The translations under genes and the position numbers were made by a program. DNA of 64,000 nt from contig CM043963.1 in NCBI GenBank assembly GCA_014529385.2, forward strand, positions 64,633,469 through 64,697,468, read 5' to 3'. This document shows positions 44,734-55,148 of this stretch, one piece after another (position 1 is the stretch's first letter; each line of letters begins with the position of its first letter). Source of the stretch: Adiantum capillus-veneris (lineage: Eukaryota > Streptophyta > Polypodiopsida > Polypodiales > Pteridaceae). The notes beneath the pieces are model-generated. The model made no database searches, was not told the DNA's origin, and saw nothing but the letters and a program-made list of their open reading frames with translations.

Positions 44734-47700
44734 TCAGATGTGATCAAAAGCTGAGCACTCTAGTAGTGTGTGGTACTCAGACTCTCGAACTTGCAGTGAG
44801 CATAATGTGCACAATCGATTTGACTCTTCTCCATTGCCCCAACGCCCTATCTCGCATCGAAGGAAATGGGAGCTAAGCCGAATTGCTGCGATAGTGCGTA
44901 TCGCGGACAAGGGAATAGGCTCAAGCATGTAAGTGTGAGTACGGTTTCCTCTCTCAGCGAAGAACATGGTTTTGTAGTTGGGGGCAATATAGGTGGTGTA
45001 ATGTATGAAGCGTGACCCACCGGATTTCTCCCAAGCCGTAATACATTGGCGTTGTAGAAAAGCTTCATTCACTTCAGAGTCAATTGAAGCATCATGTAGC
45101 AAGTGTAATGCATCCCATCTCCCAAACCACTTCTTTATGTCTTGCATCCATCCCGTGCTCAAGATCTTGCTTTTATGCATCTTTTGAACTTTTTTGCTTG
45201 CTTCCCATGCAATTGTAGGAAGTCGATGTGAGGGGTTTTGACGCATCTTTATCATGTACTCCACAACCCTTTCCATGCCCATAACCTCAATTAGAAGAGA
45301 TCCCGACTCAAGAAGTAGGAGCATATATGGTGTTTGTGTCTTAACTTGGAGAAAGTTTGTAAGAAAACGCTTTTGGACATTCTCAAACTCTTTCCAAGTA
45401 GACTTTGAGATGCTCCCGCCCCACACTTCAACTCCATAAAGAAAAACCGGTGTCACCAATTCATCAAAAAGATACTTCTTGAGAACCCAACACTTGATGT
45501 TTCCCGCATTACACATGTTCTCAAATGCATAATATGCTCTCTTTCCCGCTTCCAAATGACGCATAGCACATTCATGCCACTTGTGATTGGATGGAACCTC
45601 AAGGCCAAGGTACTTAAAGCTCTCAACAACTTCAAGTGTCTCGTTGTTGTACACAATGCATGGCTTCTCCTTATGGTTGGTTTTCACAAGCATAACCTTT
45701 GTTTTGGATTCATTTACAATCAGCCCACTATGCAAGCAAAAGTTCTCAAGGACAACCATAAGCTTTTGTGCATCTTCTAAACTGTGTGCTAGAAGCACTA
45801 CATCATCCGCATACAACAAAAGCATGATTACCGCATTGCAAATAGTGACCTCTTCAATGCCTTCTTCTTGCATAAAGTCAAGTACCATTTGTTCCAATTG
45901 ATCGATGCATAGACCAAAGAGAGTTGGTGACAATGGACATCCTTGTTTAACCCCAATAGTGCTTACAAAAATTTCTGAAATTTCTCTTCCCATGCGTAAT
46001 TGACAAATCACCTTCTCATAGATTCGAGAAACCGCAAGCAAAAACTCACTTGGCACTTGGAGTTCTTCCATCCTTCTCCACAAATTGTTACATGGAATCA
46101 TATCAAAGGCTTTCTTAAAGTCCACAAAACAACAATACAATCGCTTGCCTTTCAACCGACTTTCCTCCATGAGAACACGAAGAGTGACAAGATGATCAAT
46201 GGTGCTATGGCATCAACGAAAATCCGCTTGTCCCTTTGCACGCTTGTCATTCTCTTCAGCCCAATCACTCAATTTCATCTCCATTATGCACCCAAACAAC
46301 TTTTCCATAAGAGACCCAATCATTATAGTCCGGTAGTTGCTTACATTCTTTACATCCCCTCCTTTATGCAAAGGCTTAACCCAATTAGTACTCCAATCAT
46401 AAGGCATACCATGTTGAAGTACAAGGTTGAACATATCACACATCCACTCATGGGTAAAATCTCCCGTCCATTTGATCATCTCCGGCTTGATACCTTGAAG
46501 ATCTCCCGCTTTGCGAGTGGCCAACTTTTCAAGCTCACCGCATACATCCTCAATAGTAAAAAAAGACGGCATACATGGGAGTGAACCATAAAATGGCATT
46601 TTTTCAGTATTTGCTTGCTCATATAATTTCCTACAATGTGTGTACATATCCACTAGACTCAAGTTACCAAAATTTTCAACCCGCTTGCCTCTCAAGTTTC
46701 TCCAAAATCTTCCACATGCATGTGCCTTTTCTTGGACTTGAAATTCTTGTTGCTTTACTTCCCATCTTCTTCTCTTCTTTTGAATCAATGCCTTGTATGT
46801 ATGCAAATGACTTTGATAGTTGTCTTTGTCCATAGTTGCATCAAGCTTTATCAAGGACTTTCGAGCATCTTGACATTCTTTATCAAACCACCTTTTGTGT
46901 GATCTATCTTTGTTGATACCATGGAGATGCTTTATGGCAAAGCATTCTTCCGCACAAGAACAAATAGCTTTCTTGAAAGCTTCCCATTTAGTTTCCAATG
47001 GTGCATCACATTGAAGGTTTGTCATCCATAATTTTTGCTCAACCATTTCAATGTACATTGGTGCCTGTTTGAAATCCATACATAGTGATAACTTCTCTTT
47101 TCTTTAGCTGAGATTATCATGCTTAGTTGCTTCTCCACATGAAAGGTCAATACATAAGGTGCGATGGTCAGATTCCGAGGTCCATTGACCAAACATAAAA
47201 CTCTTTATGCGATACATGATGGCTTCAGAGAGTAGCATATAGTCAATCACACTATCCCCATTATGTCTCCTACATGTAAATCCATTGGTTCCACTCCACA
47301 AAGATACACCATTGGCAATGAGCATACCCGTGCTATTACACATGTGTAAAATTAACTTTCCATAGTGATCCGGCTCTTTCTCATCCATTGAAGTACGATC
47401 ATACAAGTGAACTTCCTCCAACTCCCTTGAAATGTATGGCATATCAAATTGTTGAGTATCATGTTGCAATGTTTTTGTGCGAGCATTCATATCCCCAAAT
47501 ACAATAACATCACCTTCACCTTTGAAATAAGCAATGTCCTCTTCCAAATCAGAAAATGGTTGATCTCTATCCATGCAAGCATAAAAGGAAGAATCATGAT
47601 GAGGAATGTAGCAACCGGCTACAAAAATGGGTGCTCTTTTTGGTGTCATAATTTTCATCCATACATAACGTTTGTACTTGTCATCTTTCACAATTGATAC

Positions 47701-47961
47701 AAAATCTTCCAATCCTTTCTTAACCATACATGCTAACCCTCCTTGTCCTCTTCGTTGCTTGAGATTCTTTGACCACATCAATGAATGTACATTGTAATCC
47801 TCCAAGCCGTTAATCCTTTGTGTATCATGCTCCCAAGTTTCAACAAGAAGTACAACATCGGCTTTTCTTGTTAGTTCATCAATGCCAACCCCCGCATTCC
47901 TTGGGTATCCATTACAATTCCAAAAGCATATTTTCAATTGTAACTCGGTCTCATAGGTCAC
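44734..47961 (-). pseudogene. LINE ORF2: APE endonuclease and reverse transcriptase, two nonsense codons
   Basis: One frame runs 47961 to 44734, interrupted only by TAA at 47104-47106 and TGA just after QADFR near 46210. The endonuclease part (about 285 codons) has CFWNCNG, VETWEH, FGDMNART, SVIDYMLL and SDHRTL, the conserved APE-type motifs including the catalytic Asp and His. The middle part has the RT start (GIKPEMIKW, YRTIMIGSLMEKL). Numbered from the Met at 46170, the RT has FVDFKKAFD at 15-23, GVKQGCPLSP at 73-82 and YADD at 120-123. The C-terminus has CTLCSLQVRESEYHTLLEC, a CCHC-like finger found in many LINE ORF2 proteins. The protein nicks target DNA and copies the RNA in place. The closest named clade was not determined. 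Confidence 0.92.
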
Positions 47962-47965
47962 GCAT

Positions 47966-48170
47966 TTCTATTTGCTTGAGAGACTTGCCTCCTCCTTGGG
48001 CACATTTTCTTCCTGAGAGATGTCCTTGTTTTTATTATTCTTTTCCTCATATGCCTTGCGACGCATATTTTGTTGCTTAATAGTGCGGTCTTCACATACA
48101 AAACATTTTGTATCCCTCAAATAGATCCAACTATTATCAAGGATAATCTTTCACTTGGTCTCATCCGGCA
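47966..48170 (-). pseudogene. LINE ORF1, C-terminal end only
   Basis: The minus strand reads YLRDTKCFVCEDRTIKQQN, then a basic/acidic tail ending EEASLSSK and a stop, four bases before the ORF2 ATG. CFVCED hints at a Cys pair. The rest of ORF1 is missing because the copy is 5'-truncated at the GA tract. Confidence 0.55.
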
Positions 48171-48221
48171 AGAGAGAGAGAGATAGAAAAATAGAGAGAG
48201 AGAGAGAGAGAGAGAAAGAGA

Positions 48222-48287
<66 letters not shown>

Positions 48288-48316
48288 TAGAGAAATAGAG
48301 AGAGAGATAGGAAAAT

Positions 48317-48347
<31 letters not shown>

Positions 48348-48435
48348 TAGAGAGCGAGAGCGAGAGAGAAAGAGAAAGAGAGATAGCGAGAGCGAGATCA
48401 AAAGAGAGAGAAAGAGAGGTAGGGTACGTAGATAG

Positions 48436-48488
<53 letters not shown>

Positions 48489-48574
48489 GAGAGAGAGAGA
48501 GATGGGAAAATAGAGAGAGAGTGAGAGAGTGAGAGAGAAAGAGAAAGAGAAAGAGAGATAGCGATAGCGAGAGC

Positions 48575-48608
<34 letters not shown>

Positions 48609-48654
48609 TAGCGAGAGCGAGGAATCGAGAGAGAAAGAAAGAGAGATAGGGTAC

Positions 48655-48717
<63 letters not shown>

Positions 48718-48720
48718 TAG
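48171..48720. repeat. Complex (GA)n microsatellite, right of the LINE
   Basis: GA tracts are mixed with (AT)n at about 48226-48254, GATA blocks (48430-48455) and GAGCGAGA variants. Longer units repeat (AGAAAGAGAGATAGCGAGAGCGAG at least three times). The array abuts the 5' end of the LINE. Confidence 0.95.
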
Positions 48721-49059
48721 ATAGAGAAAGTCGGCGTGAAAGAGTTAGGTTGGCTGACCAATTGTGTAAAAAGGACAGAAACTCTCTCTATCTCTCTCTC
48801 TCCCTCTAGAAGAAACTATGGAACTAAAAGAGGCAAAGGGGTTTTGCCCGCTACATGCATTGTCATGTACACTTGGGAGAGCAAGTATGTGTCTACCCAT
48901 ATAGGATTTGACCAATAAAGACAAGATTTTGACCCGGTGGTTCTGATCTCCGTACACCTCTGGACCGAGGTGTACAGAGATCGGGCAAGGCTAGAGAATG
49001 CGAGGTAGTTTACATTGTGAGGAGTATATATATTAAAACAACATTCATAATCATTGTAG

Positions 49060-49604
49060 ATGGCAACGTCATCAACTAACATGGAGGAAAAGATTACTTC
49101 TGGTCGCAATGCAATGGTACGCAGAGATGGAAACAAGCTTGTGCAAATAGATTCTACAAAGGTTTGGATAGATGCGAGTGACACGTTTGCTCTCCCCGAA
49201 CATTGCGAGCAAGTGGTCTTTGTACCGGACCCTCGAGAGCGGCAATGGTGGTTGTGGTTCAGGTTGCTCCAAGAAATAAACAAGTATTTGAAGGGCACGA
49301 GCACCTGGAGGAAAATCAACCAGAAGACACAGATACTACTGTGACATTAGATGAGATGGACGAAGGTATGGCAGAGGAAGCTGACATATATATGAGGGAT
49401 GACACAGATGAGGCAGATATGACACTTGTAGATGAAGATGCAATGGATGAAGACAATCTTCCAGAACGAGTTGGGGCAGAGTTATGGCTGCAATTAGAGA
49501 TAGACGATGATACGGTGCAAGATCTTATCGATGATGCCTCACTAGTCGAGGCTTGTAAGTGTTTGTGTGAAGACGTTGATTTAAAATTAAGCTTAAAGTT
49601 AATT
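49060..49604 (+). pseudogene. CACTA transposase C-terminal fragment (DUF4216-like)
   Basis: GNKLVQIDSTKVWIDASDTF and CEQVVFVPDPRERQWWL match the C-terminal domain of TNP2-type CACTA transposases, whose usual form is a V-D-x-T-K-x-W-Y run followed by QVFYVxDPxxxxW. A +1 shift near 49245 leads into VVVQVAPRNKQVF and an acidic tail that ends at 49604. The catalytic domain that should lie upstream is absent. ATG at 49060 is probably not a native start. Confidence 0.7.
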
Positions 49605-49652
49605 TAAACAAAGGTGTTCTGACGCTTTCTTTTACTTTCTTTGTGCAGGACT

Positions 49653-51185
49653 TTAGTATGGCAGACCAGTATCTAGATCCCGCTTTTATGAGTGCAGATG
49701 CATTTATGGGCTTCGTCACACGGATGATGCCCAGTCACATGGATTCTACGTCTCAGTATTGGGTAGCCAGAGGCACGGGTACTACGTCTTCGGGCTTCAC
49801 ACCTGAGGGTCCGACGCCTATGGGGGAGGGGGGGACACCTATGGGGGGGGGGGGGGCCCTATGGGTACGACGCCTGCGAGGTCTCCCATCACGACCGCTT
49901 TGACACCTAGGGATACGACAGAGGCGGGTACGTCCTCATCTCGGCAGCACAGGCGTACTCGCCGATCTCAACGATCGTCAGGTGGAGGTGGTGGTTGTTG
50001 TGGAGGAGGGTCCACAGATGCTTTGAACCCTCCTCGCTCATGACCCCCGTCCTACCCATGCACACCTCTCCACACACCGCTTAGCACACCTCGGACACCT
50101 TGGGGGGCACACAATCCTAGTGCCTCCAAGATCTATACTGTATGGGCAGATGGTTCTATTGACATGGATAGAGTCGAGACTGAGATGAGACAGCGGGTTC
50201 GCCAGCTCGCGGAGCTGTAGTTTTCGACCAGCATTTTGACGCCCTGGCCTGAGCAGGATCGCAACAAAATCAATTATATAGTGGAGACCATCATGAGAGA
50301 GTATCAGCCTGCTCCGGGTTCAGAGGATCTTCCGAGGAGGTTGATCAAGGGTGATGCACGGGACACCGTTGTCGAGAAATTTGTGGTGTTGCCAGGAAAG
50401 CACCGGGCTTATGGCTGTGAGAGTTTGTGAGAGAACTCGACAAAAACTATATGAAGGAGTTAAACCATAGATGCCATGAAGACTAGGGTTTGGAAAGAAG
50501 TACAATCAAAGAAGCCCACCCATTCTCTCTTGCACTCACACGCACAAAGAAATAACACAAAAGAGAATGTCAAAATAACACAAAAATGAAAACATCAAGG
50601 CTATGGTCATATCGTATCATGGGTAATATGAAAGGGTTAACAGATGAGTTAATGGCATTCAATCTTGGCTGCCCAAATAGGCTACGAATTGTTCTTTGGA
50701 ATTGTAGTTTTGTGCTTACCATAATATATATATCTTGTCTAGTGATTGGGATTAATTGTGTGTACAAATCCTCTTGGTTCATAGCAAGATAACTACGCTT
50801 ACATCAAAAGAAAAATTATAGTCTATGAGAGGTAGTATGATGGGATCCGGTGATAGAAGTATTTCATTGAGCCTTTCAGAGCCGAAGAGAAACAATATAC
50901 GTTGTTGAAAGTGTATTTTACGGCTAATCCATACGTTAATTCTAATAGATCGTACAGAGTGAAAGCGATAGAAATGATTATCATGTGGGTTATTCATCTA
51001 GGATAGTATGTGAGAAATGTAGATATGAGAGAAGTGAAGAGATGAGAAGTTTCCCTCCCAAGCCCTATTCTTGCCCGTAGGCAATAAGGATACTGCGGGG
51101 AGAGATGTACCTGTAGCAAGAGAACCTAGAGAGGATGAATTACTAAGAATGAGAGAGATAGGTTTGGTTAAGGAGATGAGATTAG

Positions 51186-51225
<40 letters not shown>

Positions 51226-52768
51226 GATTAGAGATGAAAATGAAAACAACAAGAAATCAAGAAAACATCAATGTAGAACACATCTTACTTGACAAACCCT
51301 TTGGCACCATTATTGATGGAGAGAGAAGAAGAGTGGATAACTTTGATTGATACACCAAGTGCAAAACCTTCTTTGATTAGAGTTGATCTTCCAAGGTTAC
51401 CTTGTTGCAAGAATGGCTAGTCTCCCTCTAGGAGAAAGTGTAGGCTTGGGCTTATGTTAATGGCTAAGTACAATTAGGCATTACTACTCACTCCCTCAAG
51501 AATTCCTCTCCTCAATGGATTGAATGCTTGAGTTCCTTCCAAGGAAGAAGAGGTCCCCTTTTATAGGTGAAGGGAACCCACAAGGGTTTACACAAGAAGA
51601 GAGGAGCCAGTGTGAACAGGAATTGGAAAAGTTGGAAATGAGCTGTCCCTGCATGATGTGGGCAGATTGGGGTCCAGTATTTTGATCATATCTCCTCAAC
51701 CGTAGCTCCAAATAAAAAAGTAAAAATATGGGCAGAAACTTCAGCTCATTAGCTACGATTTTCATTTTAAAATCATTTTCCAATTCAGATTGGAACCTTG
51801 TGTAAAAAATTTATCAAAATAGGGTCCATTTATGGCAGCAAAAGTCTTCATGTGGTCTCCTTAGCCTTGACTTTCATTTAATTCCAAAGGACACCTCATG
51901 CCATATGAAAGCATGACATTGCTCCTTGACAAAGTTTTGTACTCATGCTTGCAATAATGCATTAAAATAAGTGTATCTTTGAAATCGTGCCACCTAGTGT
52001 CCCACTAGGATTTGATTCTCTCCTAGTAGCTATTTAAAAAGAAATATAAGAAAAGTATAAAAAATACATAGAATATATATATATTGGAGTTTACCCTAGA
52101 TATAGGATCTAGCTAGGGTGTGAGATGATAATGAAATAGTAGAAATAAAGAATCAATGCTTTTTGCCCCAAGTTAAAGAGACGGAGCTATTGATGCTTTT
52201 CCCATAGTATTTTCTGATGGTAAAGTAAGGATATGTTACCCTTGAGAAAAATAATAGGATGATATAGAAGGCTCATTATTATAATTAAATATGCATATGT
52301 ACATTATAGGAAATATAATTATGTATCTAAAAAATTACAAGATAACTCTTGTAGCATGCGTTCCCACTATGTACGTGTCACAACACGACACCGTGAAAAA
52401 TCATCGAGATGCAACTCGTCGGGCTTTCAAGACCGGCTCGCCGAAGCCTTCGGGCATCCCACACAAGACGTAGCAGCAAATCAGGGAGGATAAGCAGACA
52501 TCTCATCTTGGCAACGGAGGCTTCGACACCTTTCGCTATGAGTTTGTGAGTTTCCAATCCAATCCTAGCTATGGCGGTTTTTTAAAACGCGATGAATCAT
52601 GTATTCTTAATTACTTTGATTTTTGTATAAACGCAGAATCTTGCAATGCATCGAGCCCCGACACGCCAGGAGGAGAGAGATGGATATCACAGAGGTATTT
52701 ATGAAGTATTGAATGATCTTATTGTCGCAAGAGAGCCTGTAGACTGGGAGACCTTAGAGTTTCGCTGA
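49653..52768 (+). pseudogene. Second CACTA gene (TNPA-like), exons around a large intron
   Basis: The first exon from 49653 encodes MADQYLDPAFMSADAFMGF. It continues through a Pro/Gly/Thr-rich stretch with frameshifts (49800-50040), which contains a long G tract. It resumes with ASKIYTVWADGSIDMDRVE and EQDRNKINYIVETIMREYQP, ending near 50420. A last part at about 52372-52768 encodes KNHRDATRRAFKTGSPK, GNGGFDTFRYEF, a short intron (acceptor AAACGCAG at 52637), then LAMHRAPTRQEERDGYHRGIYEV and ends ETLEFR. The order resembles the DNA-binding accessory protein of plant CACTA elements (SxxNKxNRxKxxxxHTxGS-like motif). Intron limits are inferred. Confidence 0.6.
50430..52340. other. 1.9 kb AT-rich interval inside the CACTA element
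   Basis: Two weakly similar segments of about 210 bases (50578-50780 and 50790-50997) appear as similar minus-strand peptides (QRTIRSLFGQPRLNAI and QQRILFLFGSERLNEI). A TA tract lies at about 51190-51221. The rest is AT-rich without recognisable genes. It may be an intron or a nested insertion. Confidence 0.4.
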
Positions 52769-52948
52769 TCAATTGAGATGAGACGTTAATATGTGTGATT
52801 TGATTTAATTAAATAAGTATATGAAGTAATATCAATACTAATTTTGTGACTTGTCCTATGTGCAGGTTGTCACGCGTAGTCATCAGTGGATTTCATATAT
52901 ATGTTTTGTGAGACACATACACGCTTCTGTGTCTCTTTTTTGTATAGA

Positions 52949-53190
52949 CATGGTTATGGTTATTGTTCAGACATGGTTATGGTTATTGTTTAGACATGGT
53001 TATGGTTATTGTTTTCTTTATGGTTATGGTTATTGTTCTTGTATAGACATGGTTATCTTATTGTTTTGTTTATGGTTATTGTTATCATTATGGTTTTGAT
53101 CAATATGGTTATGGCCGGTTATGGTTTTAATTTGGTTATGGTTTTGCACAAAGTTCGTTATGGTTATGGTTTTAATTTGGTTAAGGTTTT
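52949..53190. repeat. GGTTATGGTTAT-type tandem repeat
   Basis: ATGGTTATGGTTATTGTT with small variants repeats about eight times. It ends with two copies of AATTTGGTTATGGTTTTG followed by ACAAAGTTCGTT. Confidence 0.9.
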
Positions 53191-53469
53191 GTACAAAGTT
53201 CGTTTCATTTCTTTCATTTTCCTTAAATCTCATATGAGATCCTACATGGATATCATGTAGGAGGCGTATACATATGGTTTTTTTTGAAAATTTTATGTTA
53301 AAACGAAGAGAACTCTGCCGAAATTTCTACGGGAGCACGGTTGATTTTGGTGCTGCTCGCTTTCTTGTGCAGAGGACAGACAGTTTGGCTGTGGCTGTGT
53401 CCATCTTTTCATTGGGCACACGCGGGGAAAGGCCAGGCTGCCTATCCTCTGCCCAAGAATTTTTTTTCT

Positions 53470-53645
53470 GATATGGTCATCGAAATATGCATCGATAGGC
53501 ATGTCGAAATACACGTCAAAAATTGTGCCTTTCGACACGTATATCGACGCCTATTTCGATGTTTTCACAGGGACAGGTATTTCGATGCGTTTTTCGATGG
53601 ATCGTGTCGAGACCTGCGTCGAAGGCACCTTTTTTTGTTGTTGTG
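53470..53645. repeat. CACTA right subterminal and terminal repeats
   Basis: CATCGAAATATGCATCGATAGG, CATGTCGAAATACACG, TTTCGACACG, TTTCGATG and GTCGAAGG occur within 176 bases. The element ends TTGTTGTTGTG at 53645, followed by TAT. Confidence 0.8.
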
Positions 53646-54620
53646 TATCCACAAGCAATTGCCAAGCTGAGAGTAGCAACAAGAGTCTAATTCATATCTT
53701 GACTAAGATGGTAGAGTCTCATCGTACAGATTAGGACTTGAAGCTTACATCATCTCTCTGGGCTTATTATACTTCTTCTAAAGTGGCCATTGATTGCACA
53801 CCATTGAAAATGGTGTATGATCAAGAAGCAGTAATTCCATGGGAGTTTTTCATTTCTAGTCTTCGAGTAGCTTCTCAAGAAGGTTGGGATGGTAACCCAT
53901 TAGTCAAGCATTTATGTATCCTTGAAAGGCTAGAGGAAGAGAGGTTGTTTTCGATTCACATGTATGGTATTTTGACAGTGGTGCATCATGAATTGTTCAC
54001 CTCTCTTGAGTCTCTCTCTCATGGGAATTTAGTCACTTGTGCCAACAATGCCTCTTATCCGGTTCAGGGAGTTGCAAGATTGTGCTTACTGCTGCAAATG
54101 GCATTTCTTTCACACATGTTGATGCACTTTATGTACCTGGGATAGAGAAGAATCTTTTGGCACTTGCTAGACTTGGACTTGTAGTCAAATTTGTGGATGA
54201 CAAATGTACAGTTCATGATTTCAATTTTGGTGATGAAATTGTTGCATCTGGTTTTTTGTGCCGTAGTATTGGCTGTGTGGAATATCCTTGTGGAGAAAGA
54301 TAGGAGAAAGAAGTGGTTTGATCAAAGTCAGTGATAAAGTTCTTATGTATGGAGTGCGTAACAAAAAGAAAAAATTAAAATACGTTGGCAAAGGGCCATG
54401 TAGAGTATGTGAAATTACCCCACAAGGTACACTTCATGTGGAGAGTCTAGATGGAGTTGAAACCATTGGATTCCTCAATGGGAGTAAATTCAAAAGATAC
54501 TGTGATCCCTTAAGTCAAGAGGAATTATGTGCCATCGATCAAAAGAAAGCAGCCAAAGAACAATCTAAGTTAAAAAAGATACAAGCCATGATTGAAGCTC
54601 GAGAGCAATAACAACGTATT
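53646..54620 (+). pseudogene. pol: Integrase C-terminal half of the decayed gypsy element, with a copia insert
   Basis: After the CACTA end, PQA and (after a one-base loss) CQAESSNKSLIHIL continue the integrase core and carry the catalytic Glu. SLWAYYTSSKVAIDCTPLKMVYDQEAVIPWEF and LERLEEERL follow, typical gypsy integrase. Bases 53954-54266 are then foreign copia sequence. From 54288 the gypsy reading returns with KVLMYGVRNKKKKLKYVGKGP, EITPQGTLHVESLDG and LNGSKFKRYCDPL. The frame closes at 54609. Confidence 0.88.
53954..54266 (+). repeat. Copia protease/pre-integrase fragment inside the gypsy integrase
   Basis: The DNA is closely similar to the minus strand of the copia element at about 57917-58257 (ATTCACATGTxTGGTATTTTGACAGTGGTG, then ANGISFTHVDALYVPGIEKNLL and VKFVDDKCTVHDFNFGDEIV). 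It encodes the region after the copia DSG. It begins and ends without LTRs or a visible target duplication. It is the same family as the full copia element 590 bases to its right, but in the opposite orientation. Confidence 0.9.
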
Positions 54621-54846
54621 AGATGCCAAAGAGAAGCTAATCTGGGAGTTACACATTTATTCCAAGTTGAAGTAGATGTGTGCTTATGGATTGAAGGTGC
54701 ATTGGGGTACTACACTATCCCATTTTGTCACCTCCCTATCTTATAAATGCTTTGATAATTGTGAGCCTTAATTATGACGGTCTTTTATACTGCCAAGGAC
54801 TTTTCTATATTTTGGGAAGCTTTTTGTTACAATTTGATGTTATGTC

Positions 54847-55073
54847 TATTGGAATTAGGGTTGCAGAGAAACGCACACAACTTGGAGAAGATGAAGGAAG
54901 CTCAAGGCACACAATAGAGAGTGTGTTACTTAGTATGCAATGGAAAGATAGATAGCCCTAGAGTGATGGGCGTATATAAAATGCTCGGGGGAAAAAACCT
55001 CCTAAAGAGGGAAAAAATGCCCCGGTGGTCCTAGTGTGTTCACACACATCACTACCACATGTATATGGTAACA
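54847..55073 (-). repeat. 3' LTR of the minus-strand copia element
   Basis: It is a direct repeat of 59717-59943. The purine tract on the element's strand (AGGGGGGATT, plus-strand 55074-55085) lies just inside it. Confidence 0.95.
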
Positions 55074-55148
55074 AATCCCCCCTAGAGTGATGCGGTGAAC
55101 AAGAGTTGGCACATGAGTAAAGGGAAGTTCCATGCCCTAAGGACATGA

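Larger units (their letters stand above)
44536..48170 (-). mobile_element. APE-type LINE (non-LTR retrotransposon), 5'-truncated, 3.6 kb
   Basis: Reading on the minus strand: the end of ORF1 (about 48135-47966), then ORF2 with endonuclease and RT, then a 3' untranslated region of about 200 bases. That region ends with a stem-loop and GATAATAAAATC followed by TATC and TC repeats. There is no poly(A) tail. Both sides are GA-rich (TC on the element's strand). ORF2 has only two in-frame stops and no obvious frameshift, so the copy is fairly young. Confidence 0.92.
43575..53645. mobile_element. CACTA (En/Spm) DNA transposon, 10.07 kb, non-autonomous
   Basis: The left end is CACTACAACATAAC and the right end, read inward on the other strand, is CACAACAACAAAAA (one change in the first nine bases). 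TTCGAC lies at the same distance (bases 23-28) in both ends. TAT flanks it on both sides (43572-43574 and 53646-53648), the 3-bp duplication typical of CACTA elements. Subterminal regions (about 43590-43790 and 53470-53635) repeat TTTCGACG/CGTCGAAA words. It keeps a transposase C-terminal fragment and a second-ORF-like gene but lacks the main catalytic transposase domain. That space is filled by microsatellites and a LINE. Confidence 0.93.
39300..54846 (+). mobile_element. Decayed Ty3/gypsy element related to the 18 kb one, split by a CACTA insertion
   Basis: Gag knuckles, protease, RT, RNase H and integrase are recognisable in order between 39900 and 43574. The integrase resumes at 53649 after the CACTA element. 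Many stops and frameshifts are present. Its protein pieces align with the 18 kb element (for example KNAFKEYLRDF beside TNAFKEYLRIF, and LDSGARVTIVT beside LDSGAGVAIAT). LTRs were not found. The left limit is approximate. The right limit is set by the copia target site, and its true 3' end may continue past 59949. Confidence 0.8.
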
